Positions 16,165 to 24,656 of a DNA stretch of 64,000 nt are shown here, one piece after another. How positions within the stretch are numbered: the first letter of the stretch is position 1; the number at the start of each line of letters is the position of its first letter. The stretch is taken from NCBI GenBank assembly GCA_030065875.1, contig JASJCR010000001.1, positions 91,239 through 155,238 of the forward strand, read 5' to 3'. A model generated the notes under the pieces. The model was not told where the DNA came from, did no database searches, and saw nothing but the letters and a program-made list of their open reading frames with translations. The position numbers were made by a program, and so were the translations under genes. Origin of the DNA: Ardenticatenaceae bacterium. GTDB taxonomy: Bacteria; Chloroflexota; Anaerolineae; Promineifilales; Promineifilaceae.

Positions 16165-19113
16165 TTATTGTTCAACTGAGCCGATATCGCACGTAGCCCC
16201 GACCGGCCGCGAAGTACCAACCTGGTCCACATTAATACAGCTCCCGCCCGAACCGTCGGCCGATGTGCCGGCCGGATTGCCGCTGTTGATTGCCGGGCTT
16301 CCACCCTGAGGCAAATGGGTTTCCGTCGGTCCACCGTTGTTTGTTAGGGCGTTTAAATTGGCGCTGACGTTAAATTGATCGCCGGTACCGGCCGTTGTGG
16401 CACATCCTGATGTGTTGCCAATGAGGTTGTGGCCACTGGATGTCAGCGAGCCGGTGCAATCCGCTCCATTTTGATCGAGAATAGAGTTTTGAGATTGGGC
16501 GGCGCCGTTCAGCCCGCTGCCTAAATTTTGGGCAATGGTGACATTTTTTAAGGTCACCGAGCCACCGCTCATCGTAATGCCGCTGCCGGTGTTGCTGCTA
16601 ATGGTGCCGTTGCGAATTTCAAATCCGGCCGCTGAGCGAACTCCATCCCCCAGGTTCCGGCTAATGGTGCTCTGGTTGATAAATAAACTCCCGGCATTGT
16701 CGATTCCGCTTCCGGCTGCCGCCTGGTTGTTGTCAATGGTGCTGTTTTGGACGGTTAAAATGGCCCCGGAGCCATTATAAACACCGCCCCCTCCCCCGGC
16801 CGCCCGCCCGCCGCGTACGCCCGCATTGTTTAGTGATAAGGTGCCGTTATTTAAAATGATCCCGCCATTTCCACCGCTGTTCCCGTTTTGAACGGTAATA
16901 TTTTGAATGGTCAACGTGCGGCCGGCGGGAACCGTCAGCACGCGATCCGGTGCCCCCCCCACTGAGGCCGATCCTTGTACGACGGAATTTGAGGGTCCAT
17001 CACCTGAAATGGTCAAATTACGATTGATGCTGATCCCCGATTCGGTGTAGGTGCCGCTTTCGATATAAATGTTGCTGACGGCCGTTGACGCATCAATGGC
17101 TGACTGGACCGTTCGGTAAACGAGGGCCTCTTCATCGCATCCTGGGACCGTGTCGAAGTCGGTGCACTGGGTCGTGACGTATAGAGCATCGTCGTCGAAA
17201 ATATTGATATTAAAATCGGCCGGATTGATTGAGTCGAAGTCGGGATCGGCGCTGGTTGTTAACCCGGTTTGGATGTAACACAGGCTTGATGGATTCCCGT
17301 CCACGATTGCGTCATCGAGAATGGTCACCGGCACCGACAGCCCGGTGTAATTTGTGGAGTCAAGCACCATTTCACTGACGGCAATGGTGCAAATTGATGA
17401 TGAGAAATTGGCGAGCGGAATGGTAACGGGAGCGCCGGGAATAGCACCCAGAGAAAATTCAATATTTACCGAGCCGCTGCTTTCTGTAATGTAAAAATGC
17501 TGCTGCGTGAAGTTGATATTTGGCGTGTCGTCATCAAAAATCGTGACGGTGCCGGAAGCCCGAGCGATGGTGGCGTTTGTTGGGTTTGAAATGATGACCG
17601 TAAAGGTTTCGTCCGGTTCTTCAATATCGTTATTGACGATGGGGATTTCAATATTTTTAGCCCCAACCTCAAATGCACCCCACGAAAGCTGCCCGGAAAC
17701 CGGCGTATAATCGCTGCCCGGCAAAGCGGTGTTTGGCAGCACCGTGTAATCAACGGTAACCGGCCGGCCGTCTGATGGGCTGCTGCGGATGACGTCTATA
17801 AACGCGCTCGCTCCGGCCGTTTCAGTAACAGAACCATCCTGTACACTCAAGGTTGTGGGTGGCCCCAGGATAGTAGGGGTAGGCGACGGGGTAAAGGTTG
17901 GCGTTGGGATGGGAGTCAATGTGGGCGTGGGCGTTAAGGTCGCCGTTGGTGGATTAATAACCGGTGTCGGGGTAAAGGTATTGGTCGGGTTCACAACCGG
18001 CGTATTAGTATTGGCCGGAACCGGCGTATTGGTCGCCGTTGGATTCGGCGTAGGGGTATTGGTTGCGGTTGATAAGCCAATCGGTGTGAATGTGGCGGTT
18101 GGCACGGGGGTGTTGGTGGGAGTGCCCGTGCTGTTTGGATCGGTTGTCGGTGATGGTCCCGGCGTGGGAGATGGACCGGTTGTTGGTGATGGTCCGGCGG
18201 TCGCCGTTGGCCCACCCGGTGTGGGTGACGGTGCATTTGGCGTACTCGTGGGTGAGACGGGCGAAGTCGGCGTGTCGGTTGGAGCAATGGTTGGTGGCTC
18301 AGGCAGCGGTGTCTCCGAGGGAGGTGGTTCCGGTGTCTCTTCGACCGATCCCCCAGGGGTGACCGTGGGGTTTCCAGCAACCAGAGTAGAGACGGTGTCT
18401 ACGCCTCCTTCTTCGATCAAACTGCCGATTTCTTCCAATTCTTCCGGGTTGCTGGCTTCAATAAAGACCGCATCACCGAGTTCCTCAACCAGTGAGCGCA
18501 GGGCAACGACATCCCGGCCGGTCGAATCGATGCTGATAATAATCGTTTCCAGGTTAATATCTTCCCGATTGGCTTCACGGATGAGCAAATCGTTGCTTTG
18601 TTCAACACACGTTCCGCTGCCCCCGGTCACGATAACCAGCCGCATGAGCCCCTGTTCTTCCAGTTGAGCCAGATCTCGAATGGCGGCAATCGCCCCCGGT
18701 ATGAGCGCCGCTTCTTCAGACTGGGTGGATAAATCTTCAATGCCGGTCACAATTTCTGACTGCATGCCGGCCGCTGGAAAGACGATCAACTCCGTATCTT
18801 CACACGCATCCGCAACCGAACCTGAGCCAAAAGCACGCAGCCCCAAAACCGCATCGCTGCTGGTTCGGCTGACTAGGTCGCGAACAAACCCCTGGGCCGC
18901 CCCCAGGCGGGTTAAAGCGCCACCGGAAAATGGATCGGCCATGCGTCGCGATGAATCGATCAAGTAAACGGTGCTAACCGTAGGTTCGCTGTTGCGCTGG
19001 TTTAGGAAAAGAAGGAGAGGAATTAAAATTAAGAGAAGCAGCAATACGCCTAAACCTACCCAAGCCAGGCGTTGACGATTTTGTTCGGGTGAATGTTGTG
19101 CTGCTTGCGTCAT
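16165..19113 (-). CDS. Giant surface protein: VWA, TPTP linker, Calx-beta domains, beta-helix
   Basis: The 982-residue protein starts with a membrane helix (about 17-37), so it is anchored with the rest outside. A von Willebrand A domain follows (about 46-245), with a MIDAS-like DSSRRM. Then comes a Thr/Pro/Ser-rich linker of about 170 residues (TPTPT words). A Calx-beta domain follows (about 425-535, with ETAGASAFIDVIRSS and EEPDETFTVIISNPTNA), then a second, shorter Calx-beta-like unit (about 540-645). The last third is a right-handed beta-helix with many N/G-rich turns. It ends in a choice-of-anchor Q type module (DQVGTSRPVGATCDIGSVEQ). VWA and Calx-beta domains suggest metal-dependent adhesion. 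It is convergent with the Ser/Thr kinase gene, with only 4 bp between stops. Confidence 0.85.
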   Translation of the reverse strand: MTQAAQHSPEQNRQRLAWVGLGVLLLLLILIPLLLFLNQRNSEPTVSTVYLIDSSRRMADPFSGGALTRLGAAQGFVRDLVSRTSSDAVLGLRAFGSGSVADACEDTELIVFPAAGMQSEIVTGIEDLSTQSEEAALIPGAIAAIRDLAQLEEQGLMRLVIVTGGSGTCVEQSNDLLIREANREDINLETIIISIDSTGRDVVALRSLVEELGDAVFIEASNPEELEEIGSLIEEGGVDTVSTLVAGNPTVTPGGSVEETPEPPPSETPLPEPPTIAPTDTPTSPVSPTSTPNAPSPTPGGPTATAGPSPTTGPSPTPGPSPTTDPNSTGTPTNTPVPTATFTPIGLSTATNTPTPNPTATNTPVPANTNTPVVNPTNTFTPTPVINPPTATLTPTPTLTPIPTPTFTPSPTPTILGPPTTLSVQDGSVTETAGASAFIDVIRSSPSDGRPVTVDYTVLPNTALPGSDYTPVSGQLSWGAFEVGAKNIEIPIVNNDIEEPDETFTVIISNPTNATIARASGTVTIFDDDTPNINFTQQHFYITESSGSVNIEFSLGAIPGAPVTIPLANFSSSICTIAVSEMVLDSTNYTGLSVPVTILDDAIVDGNPSSLCYIQTGLTTSADPDFDSINPADFNINIFDDDALYVTTQCTDFDTVPGCDEEALVYRTVQSAIDASTAVSNIYIESGTYTESGISINRNLTISGDGPSNSVVQGSASVGGAPDRVLTVPAGRTLTIQNITVQNGNSGGNGGIILNNGTLSLNNAGVRGGRAAGGGGGVYNGSGAILTVQNSTIDNNQAAAGSGIDNAGSLFINQSTISRNLGDGVRSAAGFEIRNGTISSNTGSGITMSGGSVTLKNVTIAQNLGSGLNGAAQSQNSILDQNGADCTGSLTSSGHNLIGNTSGCATTAGTGDQFNVSANLNALTNNGGPTETHLPQGGSPAINSGNPAGTSADGSGGSCINVDQVGTSRPVGATCDIGSVEQ

Positions 19114-19140
19114 ACCAATTATGAAACAGTTGAAGATCGT

Positions 19141-21093
19141 TTAGCTTTTTTCGGCCCAACTTTTTAATTTTGTGGCCAGCAGGTTTTTGAGCGTGCCAAT
19201 ACGCTCGTTTAAACCCTTGGCCTGCAGGGCCAGGTCTCTCAGCTGATCTTCTGTTTGCTCTAGTGACTCGATATATCGAAGTCGCAAAGCCCCCTCTTTT
19301 CCTTCCTTCCCGAGAGAACCAAGATTGGCTTGAATTTGTTTCTGCTTCTCAAAGATTTCAGATCTTTGAGCCGTATTTTCGGCCAGCTCCTCCTCTCTTT
19401 TTTCGAGAGGTTCCAGAATGTCGAGCAGCGCCTTTACTCTTTGACGGGATCTTTCATCCAGCAAGCTGTCCTGAAAAGCTGTTTGCGCCTCACGCCATGA
19501 TAAATTGCTCAGCGCCTGTCTTCTGGAAATTAAACGGCGCTCGACAACTTCAAACTTTTCAATTGATTTTTTGCCTGCCGCCGCTTCAAACCGCCAATAT
19601 TTACTTGTTTCCTCTTGTAGACTTGATGTGGTGACCAAATTGTAGTGCGTTTCGCGCGGATGTTCAATTATAATTTTTACAGCGTTGTCTAATTTGTTGC
19701 GAATCCGGTATGAGGTCGTGATAATTTCCCAATCTTCATAGATGAGGAAGGCATCCCGCAGGGAGATCCCTCTTCTTTCGATAGATCGGTCTGACGATCT
19801 GGAAATGGTGACCCCCAACTCAACCGCAAATGGCACCACAATTTTGGCCTCGGCCGGTGTAAAATTGATGATGGCGTCCCCCAAATAATCACCACCTTCA
19901 ACCACGGTTACCGGCCCTCGTTCCAGAGGGGTTCCGCTCTGATTGGCCGCTTCATAAACCGCAACGGGGTGTTTTTTGTATTTTTGCTCGTTAAAAATGA
20001 GCCTTTTTTCAAAATTCAGATCGGTTTGGAAGATGGGTACCATGGCCGATTGACCACGGCCGACAGAGACCGGGGTTTGAATTTGATACTCAAACAGCTC
20101 TCCCAGGTCGGACCCTTTCGTGTCGATTTGAACGGATGATTTGGCTCTTTCTCTAGCCATCTTGGGTGAAGGAGCCGGACGACGTGCCTGTGGTCGGGCG
20201 GAAGCTTCCGCTGGTGCCTCCGCCATGGCCATCGCATCGAGCATGGCCCCTGCCTGCACCCCGCCATCGAAAGTGATTTCCTGGTCGATGGTTCGCTGCT
20301 CATCTTCAAAGTGCGGCCGTTTGGGAACGCGCGGATGATACAGGCCATAGGTAAACGAGATGGGCATCCCCGCCACCAGTGAAAGAGAAATCTCGTTTAA
20401 ATCTTCTTCCAGGATATTGTCAAAAATCGCCCACCCCTGAAACAGCGCTTCTCCCTGGCCGTTTTCATCCGGCCTGTCGCAAATGAGACGGTAGCTAATT
20501 CGCCAGGTCGGGGCGGGGGCCACGTATGAAACGGCCGCTTCTTCGACTTTTTCCGAAAAACGGAGGGTGATGGTGCCATATTGAGATTCACCGCCCATGT
20601 GCTGCAAAAAGTAGGCCAGGTCTTCTTTGGCCGTTTGGTCCATAAGGGTAACGCCGGATAAATCTCCCAGGAGGCAGCGGCGAACCGTGCCGGTTAGCTC
20701 ATCAAAAAGGGAAATAACCGTATGGCCCAGCGGTTGATCGCCTGCCGGTTCATCAATTCCCAATACCAGACCGCTCATTTCTTCATGATGGGTTGTGTGG
20801 CAAATCACCGCTCGGCCGCGGATGCTGAGAAACAGATCGCGCAGCGCCCGCCCATCATCCAGACGGATCGTATTGGCGGCCAAAATTTCGCCGGTTTGTC
20901 GCGGTGTTTCAAAATCGATTCCCAGAATTTGCCCCTCGCCACTGGTGGTTACGGTCAAGCTTTTGAGAATGTCGTTCATCGCTGATCGATCATAAAGAAG
21001 CTTGATGGTTCGCTGGGGCAGCGGTCCCTCCCGGTGAAAATAACCGACCCCGTGTTTATAAAGCGTAAGGGATTTGAGTGGTAGTGAGGACAT
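19141..21093 (-). CDS. DUF4139-like protein of unknown function
   Basis: I chose the ATG at 21093 (MSSLPLKSLTLYKHGVGYF), which has GAGGCG upstream and lies 5 nt after the reductase stop. The 650-residue protein has an N-terminal beta-rich domain. In the middle it has VSYVAPAPTWRISYRLIC (about 190-207), which resembles the DUF4139/MuiA-type signature. A Pro/Ala/Arg-rich low-complexity insert lies at about 295-325. The C-terminal part ends in a strongly charged coiled coil (about 530-650). There is no signal peptide, so it is probably cytoplasmic. The 'mucoidy inhibitor' name of the family does not define a biochemical activity. It is translated with the upstream reductase. Confidence 0.6.
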   Translation of the reverse strand: MSSLPLKSLTLYKHGVGYFHREGPLPQRTIKLLYDRSAMNDILKSLTVTTSGEGQILGIDFETPRQTGEILAANTIRLDDGRALRDLFLSIRGRAVICHTTHHEEMSGLVLGIDEPAGDQPLGHTVISLFDELTGTVRRCLLGDLSGVTLMDQTAKEDLAYFLQHMGGESQYGTITLRFSEKVEEAAVSYVAPAPTWRISYRLICDRPDENGQGEALFQGWAIFDNILEEDLNEISLSLVAGMPISFTYGLYHPRVPKRPHFEDEQRTIDQEITFDGGVQAGAMLDAMAMAEAPAEASARPQARRPAPSPKMARERAKSSVQIDTKGSDLGELFEYQIQTPVSVGRGQSAMVPIFQTDLNFEKRLIFNEQKYKKHPVAVYEAANQSGTPLERGPVTVVEGGDYLGDAIINFTPAEAKIVVPFAVELGVTISRSSDRSIERRGISLRDAFLIYEDWEIITTSYRIRNKLDNAVKIIIEHPRETHYNLVTTSSLQEETSKYWRFEAAAGKKSIEKFEVVERRLISRRQALSNLSWREAQTAFQDSLLDERSRQRVKALLDILEPLEKREEELAENTAQRSEIFEKQKQIQANLGSLGKEGKEGALRLRYIESLEQTEDQLRDLALQAKGLNERIGTLKNLLATKLKSWAEKS

Positions 21094-21098
21094 AAAGT

Positions 21099-21728
21099 TT
21101 ATTCGCCTCGGCTGATAAATTTTATTGTAAAATCCGGCCCTCTTCCCATCAGAAATGCTTCCTGAATCCAAAGCAGCGCCAGCGGCTCCAAATATCGGGC
21201 AAATTTCAGAGGGCCAAGGTCAACTGGATTAAACCCGGCGTCTTTTGCCAGCTGAGCCACGATTGTTTTGGCATCGTCATGATCGGAACAGTAGAAGGCA
21301 TCGGCCGGCGTTGAGCCAAAGACAGGATGGTTAAAATGATCGTAATAAAGATGGTTAAACGCTTTGATCACCCTGGCGCGAGGAAAGATTTTGGCGATCT
21401 CTTCGGCCGCTGAATTTTTGTGCCCCAGGGCCAGGCTTCCGCTGGAGGTAATTGGGTTAATACAGTCAATCAGGACGATATTTTCCAGAGGGCCGACGCC
21501 GCGAGCGATATCTGTAAGGGCATACCACGGAAATGCAAATAAAACCGCATCGCATGAATCAGGAAGGGAAGAAAAATGTGCTCCTGAAACGGTTCCGGAA
21601 ATCCCTGCGGCAATTTTCTGTGCCCGGGCTTCATCTCGAGAGGCGAGAATAATCTCGTGATCTTTTGCGGCCCATATTCGTGCGGTTGTTTGACCTAGAC
21701 GACCGGTGCCGATAATTCCAATTCGCAT
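21099..21728 (-). CDS. NADPH-dependent F420 reductase-like oxidoreductase
   Basis: The 209-residue protein has a Rossmann motif at the very start (MRIGIIGTGRLGQ, GxGxxG at 7-12) followed by LASRDEARAQ. It matches the F420-dependent NADP reductase (Fno/NpdG) family in length and in segments such as SLPDSCDAVLFAFPW, INPITSSG and VIKAFNHLY. Family members move hydride between NADP and deazaflavin F420 or reduce related substrates. Some bacterial members are of unknown specificity. The gene leads a two-gene unit with the DUF4139-like protein 5 nt downstream. Divergently upstream is the M23 peptidase gene, with a shared 146-bp control region. Confidence 0.75.
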   Translation of the reverse strand: MRIGIIGTGRLGQTTARIWAAKDHEIILASRDEARAQKIAAGISGTVSGAHFSSLPDSCDAVLFAFPWYALTDIARGVGPLENIVLIDCINPITSSGSLALGHKNSAAEEIAKIFPRARVIKAFNHLYYDHFNHPVFGSTPADAFYCSDHDDAKTIVAQLAKDAGFNPVDLGPLKFARYLEPLALLWIQEAFLMGRGPDFTIKFISRGE

Positions 21729-21808
21729 AGAGGTTGAAACACTGTTAATTGTTTGCGCCTTATGTCTACTAGTTTATACGAAATTCTCTTAGAGCGCACG
21801 TAAAAATG

Positions 21809-21838
21809 TTGCAAATTGCTTGTTGTCTAGTTTATCAT
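21809..21838 (+). promoter_or_regulatory. Candidate promoter for the M23 peptidase gene
   Basis: TTGCAA (21809-21814), 18 nt, TATCAT (21833-21838) lies 36 nt upstream of the chosen ATG at 21875. It supports that start, because the earlier in-frame ATG at 21806 would fall before the promoter. Confidence 0.35.
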
Positions 21839-21874
21839 TGGCCCCGGAAAATCGAGACGGAAATAAACACACTC

Positions 21875-23026
21875 ATGAAAAAAGACCAGTTCAGGCGCGT
21901 CATTGCGCCTTTCATTTTGCCACTATTTATTATCCTTCTCCTGGGGAGCGGATGTGCCTCGAGTGGGCAGACACTGGCTTCAGCTGAGATTGTGATGGCT
22001 TCTGAAGAGGGTATTTTGCCCGCAGCGACCGCCTCTCCAGCGGCCGCGCCCACCCTGCCCAGCGTGTCGGTTTTTATTCTGACCGAAGGAGAAAGTGGCT
22101 ATCCGGCCGGGAATGAAGCGGTGCCGGCGCTGGATGAATCCGGTGAGCCGATTCGGCCGACCGCCCAGCCGACCGATCCGCCTCCCACCGGTATCCCCAC
22201 CGCGACGCCGATACCGGAGGCCACGGCTACCCCTCAACCTACCTTTACCCCCCCGGCACTCCCGCAAACCTCCAATGACGACCATTTTTGGTTTAGACGG
22301 CCGGTGCCGGACGGTACCGCCGTGTGGACTGATAAAGTTTACCCTTATGGCGGAACGCGCGGTGGCCAACTTCGTACCCATCACGGGGTGGAGTTTAACG
22401 TGACGTACGATACGCCGATTTTGGCCGTGGCAGACGGTACCGTGGTCGTTGCCGGTCCGGACAGTAGTGAAATGTACGGCCCTCAATTAAATTTTTATGG
22501 CAATTTGGTCGTCATCGAGCACGATTTTGCCCACAATGGCCAGCCTCTCTTCTCTCTTTATGGCCATCTCAATTCGATAGATGTCGTGGTCGGTCAGCAG
22601 GTGCGCGCCCTGGATCGCATCGGTCTTTCGGGAGCGACGGGGGTAGCGGATGGACCCCATCTCCACTTTGAGGTCCGGGTTGGGCAAAACAATTACCAAA
22701 GCACGCGAAACCCCATTCTGTGGCTGTGGCCGTTTCCCGATCGTGGCGCGTTGGCCGGTCGAGTTGTGTTTTCAAATGGGGAAACCGCCAAGAATGCTCA
22801 GGTCTCTATTCGCCGCATCGATGGCGGAGACCCAGCGGTTTTCTCAGTGGGTACCTACAATGATGATATGGTAAACGGCGATGATGTGTGGGACGAAAAT
22901 TTTGCCTTTGACGATGTGCCGGCCGGTTATTACGAGGTTTTTGTCAAAGTAGATGGGAGAAAATACGCGGAAGAGGTGTGGGTTTTTAGTCGACGGACGT
23001 CGTTTGTAGAACTGGTGTTGAAATAA
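21875..23026 (+). CDS. Lipoprotein M23-family (LytM) peptidase, variant metal site
   Basis: From the ATG at 21875 the 383-residue protein has a lipoprotein signal ending in a GSGCAS lipobox (Cys about 26), then a Pro/Ala/Thr-rich linker (about 40-140). The peptidase domain (about 165-285) contains RTHHGVEFNVTYDTPILAV, SLYGHL and GPHLHFEV. In classic LytM enzymes the first motif is HxGxD; here the zinc-ligand Asp is Glu (HHGVE). The last 90 residues form a beta-sandwich-like domain (AGRVVFSNGETAKNAQVSIR). It should act on peptidoglycan or a surface protein outside the membrane. Whether the Glu variant still cleaves cannot be told from sequence. Confidence 0.82.
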   Translation: MKKDQFRRVIAPFILPLFIILLLGSGCASSGQTLASAEIVMASEEGILPAATASPAAAPTLPSVSVFILTEGESGYPAGNEAVPALDESGEPIRPTAQPTDPPPTGIPTATPIPEATATPQPTFTPPALPQTSNDDHFWFRRPVPDGTAVWTDKVYPYGGTRGGQLRTHHGVEFNVTYDTPILAVADGTVVVAGPDSSEMYGPQLNFYGNLVVIEHDFAHNGQPLFSLYGHLNSIDVVVGQQVRALDRIGLSGATGVADGPHLHFEVRVGQNNYQSTRNPILWLWPFPDRGALAGRVVFSNGETAKNAQVSIRRIDGGDPAVFSVGTYNDDMVNGDDVWDENFAFDDVPAGYYEVFVKVDGRKYAEEVWVFSRRTSFVELVLK

Positions 23027-23027
23027 T

Positions 23028-23105
23028 TAATGGTCAATCGTAAATAGTCAATGGTCAACTGTCCGGCATTGATTATTGACCATTGATCATTGGCCATTGA
23101 TTAAT
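23028..23105. repeat. Word array with inverted halves between convergent genes
   Basis: Imperfect copies of TCAATGGTCAA on the left (ATGGTCAATCG, AGTCAATGGTCAA) face TTGACCATTGATCATTGG on the right. Together they can fold as a long hairpin. It lies between the M23 peptidase (plus) and the short-chain dehydrogenase (minus), and covers the stop of the latter. It may be a two-way terminator. Confidence 0.6.
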
Positions 23106-23932
23106 TTTAATGATTTTCCCACAACCCGATCGATAAGTCGTGCGGGCAAGTATAGCGGAGCCAACCACCCAGAAAGCCAGCTGTTTGGCAACGCATAACG
23201 GGTTTTAGGCCGTTTGACGGTTAACGCCTTTAAAATTGTTTTGCTGATAATTTCTACCGGCATTCCGGAGGCGGCCGATTGTGTGACGGTTTCTCCCAAA
23301 GCTTCTAATGCTTCTCGATAAATGGTGTCCTGATAGCGAGAGGGCACGTTGTGCTCGGCCGCTTTCTCCCAAATAGGAGTTTTGACGCTTCCCGGCCCAA
23401 TGATGATCACATCAATTCCTCGCAGCAGCAGCTCTCGTCGCCAGCTGGCCGATATCGCTTCCAGAGCAAATTTTGAACCGGCATACGGGCCAAAAAACGG
23501 AAACGCGATTTTCCCACTCACGGAACTGATGTTAATAATTCGCCCACCCGGCTGGGCCAGCAGCGGCAAAAACGCCTGGGTAACCCCCACAACCCCGATG
23601 GTGTTGACCTCAAACTGCTGTCGCAGATCCGCCAGCGGCAAATGCTCCAGGGGACCGGCGACGGCGATACCGGCATTGTTGACCAAACCGTGAAGCGGCT
23701 GACCTTTGAGCCTCTCTTTGACTGTTTCCGCAGCCTGGCGGATCGCCGCTTCATCGGTGACGTCAAAAATGAGCGGGTTAAATTGCTCTCCTAACTCCTG
23801 ACGCACCCGTTCTCCATCGGCCGCCTTGCGCAGCGAGCCAAACACGCGATAACCGCTGGCGATTAAGTATCGAGAAGCATCATACCCGATGCCGGAAGAT
23901 GTACCGGTGATTAAAACAGATGGATTGGTCAT
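23087..23932 (-). CDS. Short-chain dehydrogenase/reductase (SDR)
   Basis: The 281-residue protein, starting MTNPSVLITGTSSGIGYDAS, is a classical SDR. It has cofactor loop TGTSSGIG (about 9-16), NNAGIAVAGPL (NNAG), catalytic Ser in INISSVSG, and Tyr/Lys in YAGSKFALEA. The length and the C-terminal extension fit the retinol/steroid dehydrogenase-like group. It oxidises or reduces an alcohol or ketone with NAD(P); the substrate is unknown. A TTG 18 nt upstream overlaps the stop of the membrane protein gene and could be an alternative start; neither start has a clear ribosome site. The gene ends inside a word array. Confidence 0.88.
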   Translation of the reverse strand: MTNPSVLITGTSSGIGYDASRYLIASGYRVFGSLRKAADGERVRQELGEQFNPLIFDVTDEAAIRQAAETVKERLKGQPLHGLVNNAGIAVAGPLEHLPLADLRQQFEVNTIGVVGVTQAFLPLLAQPGGRIINISSVSGKIAFPFFGPYAGSKFALEAISASWRRELLLRGIDVIIIGPGSVKTPIWEKAAEHNVPSRYQDTIYREALEALGETVTQSAASGMPVEIISKTILKALTVKRPKTRYALPNSWLSGWLAPLYLPARLIDRVVGKSLKLINGQ

Positions 23933-23946
23933 AGAATTAATAATTT

Positions 23947-24633
23947 TCAATTGCTAAATGCATTTTTAAAAATCCGGCCGATTACCACCAAAATAACGCC
24001 CTGGAGCAGCGTGGCGGCGACGATCAAAACCCCGACGTCAAACCAGAATTGTTCCGGAAAAAGGCGAATGAGCGAGTCGGTGTAGTAAAAGGTCCACGTG
24101 CCGGGAGGGAAAAGCAGCTCGTGGAATAATACAAAGAAATATTGCCAGGCCAGACCAATAAACGCCCCGATGCCGACCAGGGCGATAATCGTTGCCCATC
24201 CCCCCTGGCGCAGAAGATCGGCCGCCAGCGGGCGCAGCTCGCTCATGCTGAGCAAAAACAGAAGGGTGATAATGATCAATACCCCCAATACCCAGAAAAT
24301 ATTTCGCAGCTGGTCCGCCACAATTTTGACGTCGAGCATGTGGCCAATTTCCCGTTCGTTATACAGCGGCTGGGCAGGATCTTCCGGCAGGGTCAGCTCT
24401 TCGATCATGAAGATCACTTCTTCGGCCGGCTCCGGCCGCTGTAGATACGCTAAGGTGACGTGCGCGTTGGCCAGTCGTTCTTCCGGGGTCCAGCCATAGG
24501 CGTCGGGGGGGATGCGGGCATACTCGAATGAGGGGTAATCCCAGTTGATGACGGCACGTATGGTGCCAAAACCAAGCATGAAGGGCATGGCCAGAACCAT
24601 AAGCCACTTGAAAAATTTGGCGAAGGTGATCAA
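23947..24633 (-). CDS. DUF1461/TIGR01906-type integral membrane protein
   Basis: The 228-residue protein has four or five membrane helices (about 8-27, 112-132, 145-170, 200-222). Between the first and second lies a large external loop containing YPSFEYARIPPDAYGWTPEE and ANAHVTLAYLQ. The LDVK segment before the second helix and this general plan match the TIGR01906/DUF1461 membrane family, whose function is not known. The stop overlaps a TTG of the downstream SDR gene, and the spermidine-synthase-like gene lies 23 nt upstream. These are therefore probably one transcript, which suggests a shared lipid or envelope role. That link is inference only. Confidence 0.65.
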   Translation of the reverse strand: MITFAKFFKWLMVLAMPFMLGFGTIRAVINWDYPSFEYARIPPDAYGWTPEERLANAHVTLAYLQRPEPAEEVIFMIEELTLPEDPAQPLYNEREIGHMLDVKIVADQLRNIFWVLGVLIIITLLFLLSMSELRPLAADLLRQGGWATIIALVGIGAFIGLAWQYFFVLFHELLFPPGTWTFYYTDSLIRLFPEQFWFDVGVLIVAATLLQGVILVVIGRIFKNAFSN

Positions 24634-24656
24634 GTTGTTTCTCCTCGATTAAGGCA

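Noticed and set aside
17789..18667. 292-codon plus-strand ORF inside the giant surface protein gene
   Set aside because: It is the antisense of the TPTP linker (Gly/Val repeats), has no ribosome site, and the minus-strand protein with clear domains explains the region. The antisense ORF at 1479-1808 is rejected for the same reason.
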